This document shows, in pieces, positions 41,859 to 50,901 of a stretch of 50,960 nucleotides of DNA. The notes under the pieces were generated by a model. The model saw only the letters and a program-made list of their open reading frames with translations. It was not told the origin of the DNA and ran no database searches. The translations under genes and the position numbers were made by a program. Within the stretch, counting starts at the first letter, position 1. Each line of letters opens with the position of its first letter. This DNA is from Fimimonas sp963619835. GTDB taxonomy: Bacteria > Bacillota > Clostridia > Christensenellales > CAG-314. Where the stretch lies: the NCBI GenBank assembly GCA_963619835.1, contig CAVEYD010000004.1, positions 1 through 50,960 on the forward strand, in the 5' to 3' direction.

Positions 41859-44057
41859 TCAATTTTTCTTTTTGATTATCTTTGCATTTGCCTTGTCCAA
41901 AATCCATTTAGCGTCATCAAGAATTTGATAATCATAGCGTATAACGTCGCATTCTTCCTCTGTTTTGCCCGTAACTTCCGCACGGATTTTTCTATATTCC
42001 ACAAGTCCGTCAAACGTCGTAAGGCACCCGTGTCGGCGCAGTTCGAAGTCTTTGAATATGCCCTGTTTCATCTTGTATATCGGCATCGGGATCACGCCGC
42101 AAGTGATCATATAAGCATTCCATCTTTGATGTTCTTGCATCGCCATACGTCCCCTTAGTGTGCCGAAATCGAAGGCGTCGTTGCAATAATTGACAACCGA
42201 TCTGCCCTCAACCGTCTTGCCGCTTTTTTGAATTTCATCGTCCTTTTGATACTGTTGCAAAAACTCTTGGCTCGCATCCTGTTCGGGTGACGATTTGTCG
42301 CAATAGTCATATCCCATCAGTTGCAGTTTCATGCGTAGCGCAAGCACGCCGTAGATATTCGCGTCTCTTTGAATTCTGCTTTGCGTATACCATTCTGCAA
42401 TTGCTTTTTTCTTTTCTTTTTGCTTGTCAACGTCGACGATTTTGCCGTTTGCCACACTTTGTGCATTACAATCGGGCGTTTGATATTCGGCAGCATAGGC
42501 AAGTGCATAGCAGATATGCCTGTCAAGAGCCATTCTCTCACTCTTTTCGTTGACGATAGTGTCAATGTTGTACACCAATTTGTTCTCGTCTCCAAAAACG
42601 ATATAGTCCGCACTGCCGTCAAACCTGTCAATCACTTTATGCTTAAACTTGCCATCTCGGATTTTGACAAACACCTTGGTGTAGTCAAATATTTCCCATT
42701 CTTTGAGTTTTGAGCAAATTTTTTCCGCAAAATCGAGGTTTTCGAGATCCGATCCGAACGCAACGATCAGATAGTTGAAATTTCTCTCGTTTTCTTTTGC
42801 GATAAGGTTGTTGTGAAGAGATGTATAAAAATCGTCATCGTTCACATCCAGTTTGAAAAACGCTTCTTTTGCGAGTTTTTCGGGAAGAGGCAAGCAATCT
42901 TTTCCGTCGATATCCTGCGCAATACGATAGTAATCGTGATTGAGATTTTTGTCGTTGCGTGCGTCTTCCTTGTCGTATATCCAATAATTAACCGCTTTTT
43001 GTATCGTCTTGCCGTCTTTGATTGTCATAAACTGGTTGTTTTCAACGGATGCAAGAAAAATTTGTCTGTTGGTTTTGCCAAAGCCGAGCATAGCAACGTT
43101 GATAGATACATTGGATTTGATTGTAGCGCTGTCAAAATCGATTTGCGTTTCATCCATAAATTCGGTGAGCGGATATTTGTCAATGAAATCGTATGCAACG
43201 AGTTTGTACTTGTTGACAAAATGCACAAGCCCCGACGATGCTTTGACAAACTTGTCGAAAATCGACACATTTTCGGGTTCGCCGAACACGTATGCATTAA
43301 GTCCTCTCTCGCTGTCGGCAACACAGTCCTCGATGGGCATATCGTCGATCACGTCCACAATTTGTTCGACAAAAGCAAGGTTATTTTTATCGTCGCCCGT
43401 ATTGACAATTACCTCAACGCTACGGTTTGAATAATCTTTGAATAGTTCACGCAATTTTTTTGCAAAATCGTCCGAGGAATTCACCTTTGCGTATGCAATT
43501 TTTTCAACAAAAGCAAAATTTTTCAAATCGTCGGTTATAGAATCGGACACGAGAATACACTTTTGGTGCGCGCCTTTTTTCATCACGGATTTTGCAATAG
43601 CTTTGTTTTGCGGATTATATCCGACGATAACGTAGCATTTTTTGCTTTTCTTTGCTTTCTTTTTCCAGACATAATTCAAAATTCTTCTGCCTGCAATCGT
43701 CAATGCTAAAAAGCTTGCATTGAGCGCAACAAAAACGAAGCACGTAATCATTGCCGCCTTAAAGAGCGGATTTGCGTTCATAAGAGGTTCCGCAGTCGAA
43801 TAGTCATACTTCAAAACAACAAGATCGACACTTGATTTTACCGCCTCAACGATAGACTCTCCAACCGACGATCCGTTGAACGAGTGCGCAAGATAAAACA
43901 GCGGAATGGCAACAAAATAAATTGCCCAAAACTTGCCTTTTTTGTAGTTTTTGTAATATTCAAGTCTGTCTGCTCTGCCTCGTTTTGCAACGTTGATTGC
44001 CGAAGTCAACGCAATCGCTATCATAACGGCAAAACAAATCCAAATCACAATATTCAT
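41859..44057 (-). CDS. Membrane protein with TrkA-N-like Rossmann domains and a C-terminal RyR domain
   Basis: 732 aa; AGAGGACG precedes the ATG. Three membrane helices (about 1-23, 43-61, 98-123), then a basic KKKAKKSKK turn. Next are two Rossmann folds of the TrkA-N kind (YVIVGYNPQNKAIAK at 142; VAMLGFGKTNRQIF near 325). The C-terminal part (638-720) has RyR-domain text: MAMQEHQRWNAYMITCG, then RRHGCLTTFDGL, then DYQILDDAKWI. No potassium-channel filter (TVGYG) is seen in the membrane part. Prokaryotic RyR domains are believed to sense nucleotide-derived ligands. The gene is divergent from the GNAT/TIR operon 240 bp away, so a TIR-made signal gating this protein is an attractive inference, not shown. 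Confidence 0.78.
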   Translation of the reverse strand: MNIVIWICFAVMIAIALTSAINVAKRGRADRLEYYKNYKKGKFWAIYFVAIPLFYLAHSFNGSSVGESIVEAVKSSVDLVVLKYDYSTAEPLMNANPLFKAAMITCFVFVALNASFLALTIAGRRILNYVWKKKAKKSKKCYVIVGYNPQNKAIAKSVMKKGAHQKCILVSDSITDDLKNFAFVEKIAYAKVNSSDDFAKKLRELFKDYSNRSVEVIVNTGDDKNNLAFVEQIVDVIDDMPIEDCVADSERGLNAYVFGEPENVSIFDKFVKASSGLVHFVNKYKLVAYDFIDKYPLTEFMDETQIDFDSATIKSNVSINVAMLGFGKTNRQIFLASVENNQFMTIKDGKTIQKAVNYWIYDKEDARNDKNLNHDYYRIAQDIDGKDCLPLPEKLAKEAFFKLDVNDDDFYTSLHNNLIAKENERNFNYLIVAFGSDLENLDFAEKICSKLKEWEIFDYTKVFVKIRDGKFKHKVIDRFDGSADYIVFGDENKLVYNIDTIVNEKSERMALDRHICYALAYAAEYQTPDCNAQSVANGKIVDVDKQKEKKKAIAEWYTQSRIQRDANIYGVLALRMKLQLMGYDYCDKSSPEQDASQEFLQQYQKDDEIQKSGKTVEGRSVVNYCNDAFDFGTLRGRMAMQEHQRWNAYMITCGVIPMPIYKMKQGIFKDFELRRHGCLTTFDGLVEYRKIRAEVTGKTEEECDVIRYDYQILDDAKWILDKANAKIIKKKN

Positions 44058-44206
44058 ATACGTCCTCTAAAACTTTGATATTAACATCTTATCACAATAT
44101 CTGTCTTTTGCATAGACATTATGCATTTTTTTTGCCAAATGAGTTCAAAAGCCAAGAATATTATGACAAAACGTATACAAATTTTGTGATATTGTGGAAA
44201 TTGCTA

Positions 44207-44235
44207 TTGCAAATTTGCCGTAGGCATGATAAAAT
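44207..44235 (+). promoter_or_regulatory. Promoter of the GNAT/TIR operon
   Basis: TTGCAA (44207-44212), 17-nt spacer, TAAAAT (44230-44235), about 60 bp upstream of the GNAT gene. Confidence 0.55.
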
Positions 44236-44297
44236 TACTTTATAACTGTGTATAGGGGAGTGCACGTTGCGTTCAATAAACTCAACCGCAAAACGAT

Positions 44298-45398
44298 ATG
44301 AAACTTGAAAGATTGTCCGAAACAAACAAAAAACACCTTGCCGCCGCAATGGCTCTTTACGAGCAGTCATTTCCTTATCTTGAAAAGAGAAGTGAAGGCG
44401 AACAGGCACGAGTGCTCGGCAAATCCGATTATCATTTTGATTTCATAACAGACAATGACAATTTCGTTGGTATTTTGGCGTATTGGGAGAAAGACAACTT
44501 TATATACGTCGAACATTTTGCGATTCTCCCCGAGCTCCGTGGCAATAGCTATGGCACAAAAGCACTCGACGCGCTCAAACAACAGACTGAAAAAAGTATT
44601 GTTTTGGAGATAGATCAGCCTGTTGACGACACAAGCGTAAAAAGATTCGATTTCTATCAAAAACGCGGTTTCGTCATGAACTCTCACGCTCATATTCAAG
44701 CGAAATATCACCTTGGTGACGGTGAGTTGCAGCTCAAAATTCTCTCATATCCGCGTGAGATAACAAAAGACGAGTACATCTCTTTCAAGAGTTTTATCGA
44801 CAACGAGGTGAGTGTCAAACCGATAGATGAACTCACAGTGCGTCCTATGCAGGATTGCGACGACAAAATGCAGGTTGCAAAACTCATTTATCTCAGTGAC
44901 AGATACATTTATCCCTATTGGTTCGACTCAATCGAGGACGGCGAGAAGGTTATTGCACAAATGACATCGCTTCCAACCCTTTACAATCAAAAAAACATCA
45001 TGGTTGCGGTCACAAAGGATGGTTTTGTCGTAGGAGCAATGGTGTCGAAGCGCGCCCCCGTCGTTGAAAACGAAGAGGATATTCGTAAAGCATTCGAGCA
45101 GGCTGGTGTAAAGTGCGACGAACGCACGCACAAAATCTATTGCGACTATTACGCAAAGATGTTCGATGACAAGGATTATTATTACGTGGCAAATGTTACT
45201 GTGGATCCAATGTTTCGTGGCAAGGGTATCGCATCAAAACTCATTACTCAAACGGTGAGTGACAAAGGCGAATGCCACCTAGAATGTGTTATAGCAAATC
45301 CGGGCGCGTGGAAACTTTATCAGAGGCTCGGATTTGAAATCGTCGAGGAATATCCCGGCGTATTCGATGTGCCGTGCTATGCCATGGTCAAAAAATAA
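44298..45398 (+). CDS. Tandem (double) GNAT acetyltransferase
   Basis: 366 aa with two complete GNAT domains. The first (about 1-170) has the acetyl-CoA loop ILPELRGNSYGTKAL and FYQKRGF. The second (about 180-366) has VDPMFRGKGIASKLI and LYQRLGF. GNAT enzymes move an acetyl group from acetyl-CoA to an amine on a small molecule, tRNA or protein; the acceptor here is unknown. No clear ribosome site precedes the ATG. The TIR gene follows after 9 bp behind AAGGAGGA, so both come from one message. Codon use has more CTC and GAG than the flanking housekeeping genes. Confidence 0.85.
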   Translation: MKLERLSETNKKHLAAAMALYEQSFPYLEKRSEGEQARVLGKSDYHFDFITDNDNFVGILAYWEKDNFIYVEHFAILPELRGNSYGTKALDALKQQTEKSIVLEIDQPVDDTSVKRFDFYQKRGFVMNSHAHIQAKYHLGDGELQLKILSYPREITKDEYISFKSFIDNEVSVKPIDELTVRPMQDCDDKMQVAKLIYLSDRYIYPYWFDSIEDGEKVIAQMTSLPTLYNQKNIMVAVTKDGFVVGAMVSKRAPVVENEEDIRKAFEQAGVKCDERTHKIYCDYYAKMFDDKDYYYVANVTVDPMFRGKGIASKLITQTVSDKGECHLECVIANPGAWKLYQRLGFEIVEEYPGVFDVPCYAMVKK

Positions 45399-45407
45399 GG
45401 AGGAATT

Positions 45408-46712
45408 ATGGACGTTTTTATCAGTTATCGCCGTGACGGTGGCTTTGCGTTTGCAAGACTCATTTACGAGTGGCTTCACCGCGAAAACATCTCTGTGTTT
45501 CTTGATCTCGAGGAGTTGAGATCAGGTCCGTTCAACGAAAAACTTTATTCCGCAATCGAGGATGCAACAAACTTTGTTCTTATTCTTCCCTCTCACGCCC
45601 TCGATCGTTGCGTTAACGAAAACGATTGGCTCAGGCTTGAAATCGAACACGCGATCAAAAATAAAAAGAATATCATCCCCATCATGGTGGATGGTTTCGA
45701 TTTTCCAAAGGAACTGCCGCCCACGATGCAAATGCTTCCCTTCTTTAATGGCGTGCAGATAAGCAGAGAATATTTCGACGCGTCCATGGTCAAACTCATA
45801 TCCATGCTTCAAGGCATCCAAAAGGGCGAAAACGACGAAGATCTTTTGTCGCGACACGACGACGTGAGATATTACATTGACGAGGACTTGAAGGAAAAAC
45901 ACCGCTTGCAATCGGAAGACTTTCTTCTCGACAAGTATGAAGCGCCCGTAATACGAGACTTGCTCGACGGCAAAAAGGACGTTGTATGTCTTGACGTGAA
46001 CGTGCTCAATCACGAAAGCGCGTTCCAACGTTTTGAAAACCCCCAGGTATCGAAAGTTATCGCCCTCACCTATTCAAATGAGGTTGCCGAGCGAGGAAAT
46101 GCCGAAAGAAAAGACAACAATATTCAATTTTTCACAACGCAATTCGAGGCAGACGACTTTGAAGACAAACTTGAAGAATATCTCGATGCAGTTGATGCCG
46201 ATGGCATAGATTTTGTGTGCTTAAGCATGGCAATTATGGACTTCAAAAAGCCATTTCGCATCCTGCAAGCTATTCGCAACTGCCTCAACGACGATGCTGT
46301 GATGATAATTCGTGACGTTGACGATGGTGCAGTGTTTGCCTACCCTGACAACGACGGGCTCTTCCGCAAAATGCAATCTTACTACATTCACAACAAGTAC
46401 AGCGGATTCCGCTACACCGGAAGGCAAATCTATTCGTACGTGCGCAAAATGGAGCCCAAAACAATTCGTCTTGAAAAGTACGGCATTGCAACTGCGGACA
46501 TGTCACGCAAGGACAAAAAACTGCTCTTCGAAGCATGGTTTAGTTTCATACCCAACGACTTTGGCAGAATGCTCCGTGAAAATCCCGATTCCAAAATTTC
46601 CCAAGAAGTCGTTGATTTTTGCGCCAACCACTATGACGAGCTCAACGAACAGTTTTTTTCAAGCGAAACCATTTTTTCGGCAGGTTACGTTATCTATTCA
46701 GTCCGATTCTAA
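45408..46712 (+). CDS. TIR-domain protein with a methyltransferase-like C-terminal domain
   Basis: 434 aa, GGAGGA 6 nt before the ATG. Residues 1-140 are a TIR domain: DVFISYRRDGG, SVFLDLEELRSG, and the conserved WLRLEIEHAI, whose Glu78 is at the place of the NAD-cleaving catalytic Glu, followed by NIIPIMV. Residues about 165-434 look like a class I Rossmann methyltransferase (motif I region VVCLDVNVLNHESAF at 192; KVIALTYSN; FVCLSMAIMDFKKPF then LQAIRNCLNDDAVMIIRDVDD). The usual glycine-rich SAM loop is missing, so it may be a degenerate sensor domain rather than an enzyme. TIR proteins make NAD-derived signals or deplete NAD during stress or phage infection; that role is inferred here. Confidence 0.82.
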   Translation: MDVFISYRRDGGFAFARLIYEWLHRENISVFLDLEELRSGPFNEKLYSAIEDATNFVLILPSHALDRCVNENDWLRLEIEHAIKNKKNIIPIMVDGFDFPKELPPTMQMLPFFNGVQISREYFDASMVKLISMLQGIQKGENDEDLLSRHDDVRYYIDEDLKEKHRLQSEDFLLDKYEAPVIRDLLDGKKDVVCLDVNVLNHESAFQRFENPQVSKVIALTYSNEVAERGNAERKDNNIQFFTTQFEADDFEDKLEEYLDAVDADGIDFVCLSMAIMDFKKPFRILQAIRNCLNDDAVMIIRDVDDGAVFAYPDNDGLFRKMQSYYIHNKYSGFRYTGRQIYSYVRKMEPKTIRLEKYGIATADMSRKDKKLLFEAWFSFIPNDFGRMLRENPDSKISQEVVDFCANHYDELNEQFFSSETIFSAGYVIYSVRF

Positions 46713-46738
46713 GCATATTAAATATTACTGAACATCAC

Positions 46739-46766
46739 AAAAGCGGTCTCGCGTTGGCCGCTTTTC
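46739..46766 (+). terminator. Terminator of the GNAT/TIR operon
   Basis: 10-bp stem with one T-G pair (46739-46748 with 46756-46765), a 7-nt loop, and T4 at its end. Confidence 0.75.
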
Positions 46767-46772
46767 TTATAC

Positions 46773-46807
46773 AAAAAAGCGGAGTTGTGAATGATAACTC
46801 CGCTTTT
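46773..46807 (-). terminator. Terminator of the HAD hydrolase gene
   Basis: Perfect 12-bp stem (46796-46807 with 46775-46786) and T6 on the minus strand, 63 bp after the HAD stop. Confidence 0.85.
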
Positions 46808-46869
46808 GCCGTATTTCGGCGAGTATTTTGGGTAGATTTGTACGGCGACGATGTGTCGTGTGTGTTATG

Positions 46870-47862
46870 TCAGCCGTTTATTTTTTTTATGTATTCGAGT
46901 ATTTTATCAAAAGAGTCAAAGTATTCGTTGCACAATGCCTGTGTTCCGCTTGACTTGATGTTACCGCCATCAAATCCGATTGTAACATATCCGGCAAGAC
47001 GAACACTACAAACGCCGGCGCCACTGTCTTCAATACCTAATACATGGCAGCGATTTGCTTCGGCAATTCCAAGTCCTACTGCGCCTGTTTCTGCATACAA
47101 CCATGGATGAGGTTTAGGGGACAATTCACCAAGCGTTCCGACGGCCCCTTTCACAAGCGGAAAACCGGCAGAAATTATACTGTCATAAAAGTCTTTGGGA
47201 TCTCCCATTTCAAGGGTGTCAAACGCCGATTTTATCTCGGGGAACGCTTTCTCGTACAATCCGCTTGTAACAAGACCTATTTTAATGCCCATTTCTTTCA
47301 AAGCAAACAAAAATTCTTTAAGTTTAGGCGATGGTGTAAAAGCTCCTTGTTTTCCTTCTCCGCGCATGATTGCATCCATTTCTCTGTGTGTATGCTCAAA
47401 GTAAAACTTGCGAGCTTCTTCCAAAGATTTGTTGGGACAATATTTGTCAATGCAGTATTGAAGGTGTTCCGACACACTGTGACCGGACACAAACGGCAAA
47501 TCGCTGTCGTCCAATTTGAACGATGGATCACCAAGCAACGAAGCCGTTGTTTGTTCGATAATCCAAATCCAAAATTCCTCGCTACGCACGCTTGTTCCGT
47601 CAAGATCCATAAGTACGGCAGTAATCGGAGCTTGTACCGCAACCGGTTTAAGTTTGTAATATGCCGGGTAACCTATGGATGATCCAACGTAAGCAATGGT
47701 GCAATTTTCAAAGCAAACAAATTCTACTTTGCCGTCACCCGTTGCATATACGTTCTTTACTCCGTTAACTCCTTTTTCAAAAATTCCGTCAGTGCATTTG
47801 TCTATTTGTTTCAATCCACAGTTTTGATCGAAACTTCCAAGATTTGGAATGATATATTTCAT
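46870..47862 (-). CDS. HAD-superfamily phosphatase with an unrecognised N-terminal domain
   Basis: 330 aa from ATG 47862 (GAGG 11 nt upstream); an in-frame ATG eight codons earlier lacks a ribosome site. Catalytic Asp86 and Asp88 lie in LMDLDGTSVRS; motif II Thr/Ser is in GLVTSG; the Lys is in LSPKPHPWLY; the metal acids are in GIEDSGAG. The layout is that of a sugar-phosphate phosphatase/mutase. The first 80 residues (containing NCGLKQIDKC and CFENCTIAYVGSSIGYPAYY) are an added part I do not recognise. Stands next to the GH38 gene on the same strand, but a terminator separates them. Confidence 0.82.
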   Translation of the reverse strand: MKYIIPNLGSFDQNCGLKQIDKCTDGIFEKGVNGVKNVYATGDGKVEFVCFENCTIAYVGSSIGYPAYYKLKPVAVQAPITAVLMDLDGTSVRSEEFWIWIIEQTTASLLGDPSFKLDDSDLPFVSGHSVSEHLQYCIDKYCPNKSLEEARKFYFEHTHREMDAIMRGEGKQGAFTPSPKLKEFLFALKEMGIKIGLVTSGLYEKAFPEIKSAFDTLEMGDPKDFYDSIISAGFPLVKGAVGTLGELSPKPHPWLYAETGAVGLGIAEANRCHVLGIEDSGAGVCSVRLAGYVTIGFDGGNIKSSGTQALCNEYFDSFDKILEYIKKING

Positions 47863-47941
47863 TGTTCTATTTTCCTCGTTTCTCATATTATCGTTAAAAT
47901 TATAATTATTTTACCATTTAATGTCCAGTGTTTTTTTATAA

Positions 47942-47984
47942 ACAAAACTGCCACAAAACGCTATTTTGTATCGTAAAGTGGCAG
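47942..47984 (-). terminator. Terminator of the GH38 gene
   Basis: Stem CTGCCAC (47948-47954) with GTGGCAG (47978-47984) and a T-rich tail on minus. It lies 14 bp after the GH38 stop. Confidence 0.7.
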
Positions 47985-47997
47985 CCTTTGTATAAGA

Positions 47998-50829
47998 TTA
48001 TTTAAGCGTAATAATAAACGTTTCTATTTTCTTTGCTCCGATGTCAATCGACCATTGCTTGCCGTCGAAGTTCGTCTTTTCGGCGTGAGTTTCGTCTAAA
48101 TGTACGCGAACGACCTCTTTTACCGGCAAAATTGTGGATATCGAAAGAGGCAGCGATTCATTAGTTGTATTGTAAACACGTAGTGTGAGTCCGTTACCGT
48201 TCTCCGACTGTTTCAGCGCACTTGTAAGTATTTTGCCTTCTTGACTGAACGTAAAGAAACTTGCGCAATCTGGCAATTGTCCGTCTATAGCCACTCCTTG
48301 AATTGCCTTTAGTGGGACTTTTGTCGCATAAGCTTCGTTCCAAACATGCGCTTGTTCAAAGTTTCCTTGATGCGGATACAGACACATTTCATACGTCATT
48401 TTGCCAAAGCTGTGTTGACCGGTGTATTGATCAAGTTCTTCGTACGTCATTTTACTGTTTGCGGTCATGTATGCACGTTGTGTGCGAATTAAAGTAATTT
48501 TAACTGTACGTTGCTCGTCATCGTCCACTTCGTATTCGCGCAGTCCCTTTGTCATTACAGCAAAACCGATATTTCCATCGGATACATCCACAAAGTTTTG
48601 CATAGGTTGGAAGGGCAAAAACTTATCAAAATTGTCTTTTGTATCTCTGTGATTGATAGTGCGGTGTGCAACATCCCAGGCGCTTTCGCAATCTGCCCAA
48701 TCGGCATTGGTAACGCACGAAGGGAAGTTTGCCACAAGTTTATGATCACGTATTTTGTTGTCAAGGATTGTCTTTATGCGCAAGTATTTTGCACCTTTTT
48801 CCAGCGTCAATGTCGTTGATATTGCCAACTCTTTAAATCCTCTGCTACGGTCATTGCCGTCAATGGTGGCTTCTGCAGGCAGATTCATTGTTATGTCTAT
48901 TTTGTAAACGCCGCGCAATTCGTTGCTTTCCAGCATCGTGATTGTGGCAGAGTTGCCAAGACTTGTGTATGTTGCATTGCGTTTTGGTTTAACAGAAATG
49001 TGTGCCGACCCTACTTCACCGTCATCTGTAAAGTATAGTTGCTTAGGCATTACTCTGCCTGTTACCTTATCTGTGAGATCAAAAGTGCCGTCGCCGTTAA
49101 TTGCTACCTTAACGAATTCGTTTTCCAAAATGCCGTTGTCACGAGCAATAAGTTTTCTGGACGGAATAATTTGTGGATCATAAACAATATTTGGCTCGCG
49201 GAAGCGCAATGCATATGTTTTATAACCATTTTGAGGAACTTCAACCTCTACCAAAATACGTTTTCTGTCGGCGTTAAATTTAATAGCCTTTGTATCCATT
49301 TCTCTTTCAACACCGATAGAGATGTCGTCGCGACTAAGTTCAACGTATGGTACAGTGTTTCCTTTTTCATCCACTATGTCATAGAAATCTCCAACACTGC
49401 TTGCCCCGCCAACTCCTATATCAACGGCTTGTCCGCCACCTTTTGGCGTATCGATAACAACTTCGATAACTTCTTTTCTTGCAAAAGGAAGAGTATTAAA
49501 TACTGTCAGTGTGTGATCTGTCGAAAGGAAGTGTTCTGCAGTGTTAATTTTCCCATACAAGGCAACACAACTGCGGTTTGCAACTTCTTCAGCGACGGTC
49601 TTTGCTAAGCTAAAGTTGTACAACATATCGTCGTGAGCTCTGTCTACTGCTGCGCCGCAGATACTGTCGTGAGCGTGACATTTCAACAAAAATTCCCAAG
49701 CACGATCGAGGTTCGTTCTCGGATATTCTTTTCCAAATGCTTCCGCGTAACTTGCAAGGGGTTCGGCAATATTAAGTAGGTTGTTTTCACATTCGTCGTT
49801 GAGTAACTTTATTTTTATACGACTGCTGTGAGTTGCGCCGAGAAGTGCGTTAAAGTTGTTGTACTCCATGGTGGTGTATCTAAGTTCACCGTGGTGTATT
49901 GCTTTTTTGTAGTCCTTTACCGCTTTTATTTCTTTCATATAGTCGTCTAACGAACATTGTTCTATCTCAACATCGGGATAGATTTTGTTCATGTCGGCTA
50001 TAAGTTCAGGTAAATACTTGTACGGTTCGTCATTATCTTCCATGTTTAATGCAAGAATATGTTCGCCTATAGCATAGGGCTCTGCTTGATTCATCAAATT
50101 GTCCAATGCTTGTTTTTGCACAGCCGGGTCGTGAATATAGTCAAAATCCTCGTGAAGAAGAGTAAATGCCTTTTCATAACTTTGTTTGTCTGCCATATGT
50201 ACAGGAATTTGACTACGATTGTATGTATAAGTTAAGTCCTTTTGTCCCTTTCCAAGCACAGCCGGACCATGAACATAAAAGAACCAGTTTGTGCGAGTTA
50301 CTTCGTCAAATGTTCGTAACGTATCAATTTCGCTACCGTCTGCGCCGACCCATCTAAACAGCGGAGTCAAAACGTGCTTATTTGTGCCACGGTAGAAAAT
50401 TGCATCTGTAATACCAAATCCGCGGTAAAGTTGAGGTAACTGAGAAGGTTGTCCGTAGCTTGTTGCCGTGTAGCCGGATTTCATTCCGCCGCCCAATTCA
50501 TTTGCCATCTTGTGTCCCCACAAAAGGTTACGCACAAGACTTTCCGGAGCAACTGTGTTTGTTTCCGGTAGTGTGTACCAATTTACAACAAACATACGTT
50601 TTGCCTTAATAAGGTTAATTATGCGTTGCTTGTTTTCGGGACGAATAGTTAGGTAGTCTTCAATAACTATCGTTCCGCCGTCCACGCAAAAGTACTTATA
50701 TTCCGGCTTGGTTTCCAACAAGTTTATAATATTGTCCATCAAGTCTACAAGACGAAGTTTACTTTGTTCGGCGGTATGTCTCCATTCCCTGTCCCAGTGT
50801 GTTCCGTTAATTAGATGAATTTTTTTCAT
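47998..50829 (-). CDS. GH38 family alpha-mannosidase-like protein
   Basis: 943 aa, GAGGT upstream of the ATG. GH38 landmarks: HWDREW near residue 11 (zinc ligands His11 and Asp13), ETNTVAPESLVRNLLWGH, HAHDSICGAAVDRAHDDM, then long beta-sandwich domains ending in DETHAEKTNFDG. In the place where the family has the nucleophile Asp (usually PDSFGQ), this protein reads TATSYGQPSQLPQ, with Thr123 instead of Asp. So either hydrolysis is lost or altered, or this is a divergent subgroup with a different mechanism. No signal peptide, so cytoplasmic; expected substrates would be alpha-mannosides or mannosyl-glycerate-like compounds. Confidence 0.88.
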   Translation of the reverse strand: MKKIHLINGTHWDREWRHTAEQSKLRLVDLMDNIINLLETKPEYKYFCVDGGTIVIEDYLTIRPENKQRIINLIKAKRMFVVNWYTLPETNTVAPESLVRNLLWGHKMANELGGGMKSGYTATSYGQPSQLPQLYRGFGITDAIFYRGTNKHVLTPLFRWVGADGSEIDTLRTFDEVTRTNWFFYVHGPAVLGKGQKDLTYTYNRSQIPVHMADKQSYEKAFTLLHEDFDYIHDPAVQKQALDNLMNQAEPYAIGEHILALNMEDNDEPYKYLPELIADMNKIYPDVEIEQCSLDDYMKEIKAVKDYKKAIHHGELRYTTMEYNNFNALLGATHSSRIKIKLLNDECENNLLNIAEPLASYAEAFGKEYPRTNLDRAWEFLLKCHAHDSICGAAVDRAHDDMLYNFSLAKTVAEEVANRSCVALYGKINTAEHFLSTDHTLTVFNTLPFARKEVIEVVIDTPKGGGQAVDIGVGGASSVGDFYDIVDEKGNTVPYVELSRDDISIGVEREMDTKAIKFNADRKRILVEVEVPQNGYKTYALRFREPNIVYDPQIIPSRKLIARDNGILENEFVKVAINGDGTFDLTDKVTGRVMPKQLYFTDDGEVGSAHISVKPKRNATYTSLGNSATITMLESNELRGVYKIDITMNLPAEATIDGNDRSRGFKELAISTTLTLEKGAKYLRIKTILDNKIRDHKLVANFPSCVTNADWADCESAWDVAHRTINHRDTKDNFDKFLPFQPMQNFVDVSDGNIGFAVMTKGLREYEVDDDEQRTVKITLIRTQRAYMTANSKMTYEELDQYTGQHSFGKMTYEMCLYPHQGNFEQAHVWNEAYATKVPLKAIQGVAIDGQLPDCASFFTFSQEGKILTSALKQSENGNGLTLRVYNTTNESLPLSISTILPVKEVVRVHLDETHAEKTNFDGKQWSIDIGAKKIETFIITLK

Positions 50830-50872
50830 AATTTTTACCTCAAATATTTGAAAAAATCGGTTTTCTGACGAT

Positions 50873-50901
50873 ATAATACCACAAGATTTTGAGGTTGTAA
50901 A
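50873..50901 (-). promoter_or_regulatory. Promoter of the GH38 gene
   Basis: On minus: TTTACA (50896-50901), 17-nt spacer, TATTAT (50873-50878), about 45 bp upstream of the start codon. Confidence 0.55.

Noticed and set aside
41707..41928. Small plus-strand gene before the RyR stop codon
   Set aside because: No ribosome site, it overlaps the RyR coding end, and its composition looks random.
42813..43434. Open frames of 205 and 141 aa opposite the RyR gene
   Set aside because: Two overlapping antisense frames with no family features or ribosome sites; shadows of the real gene.
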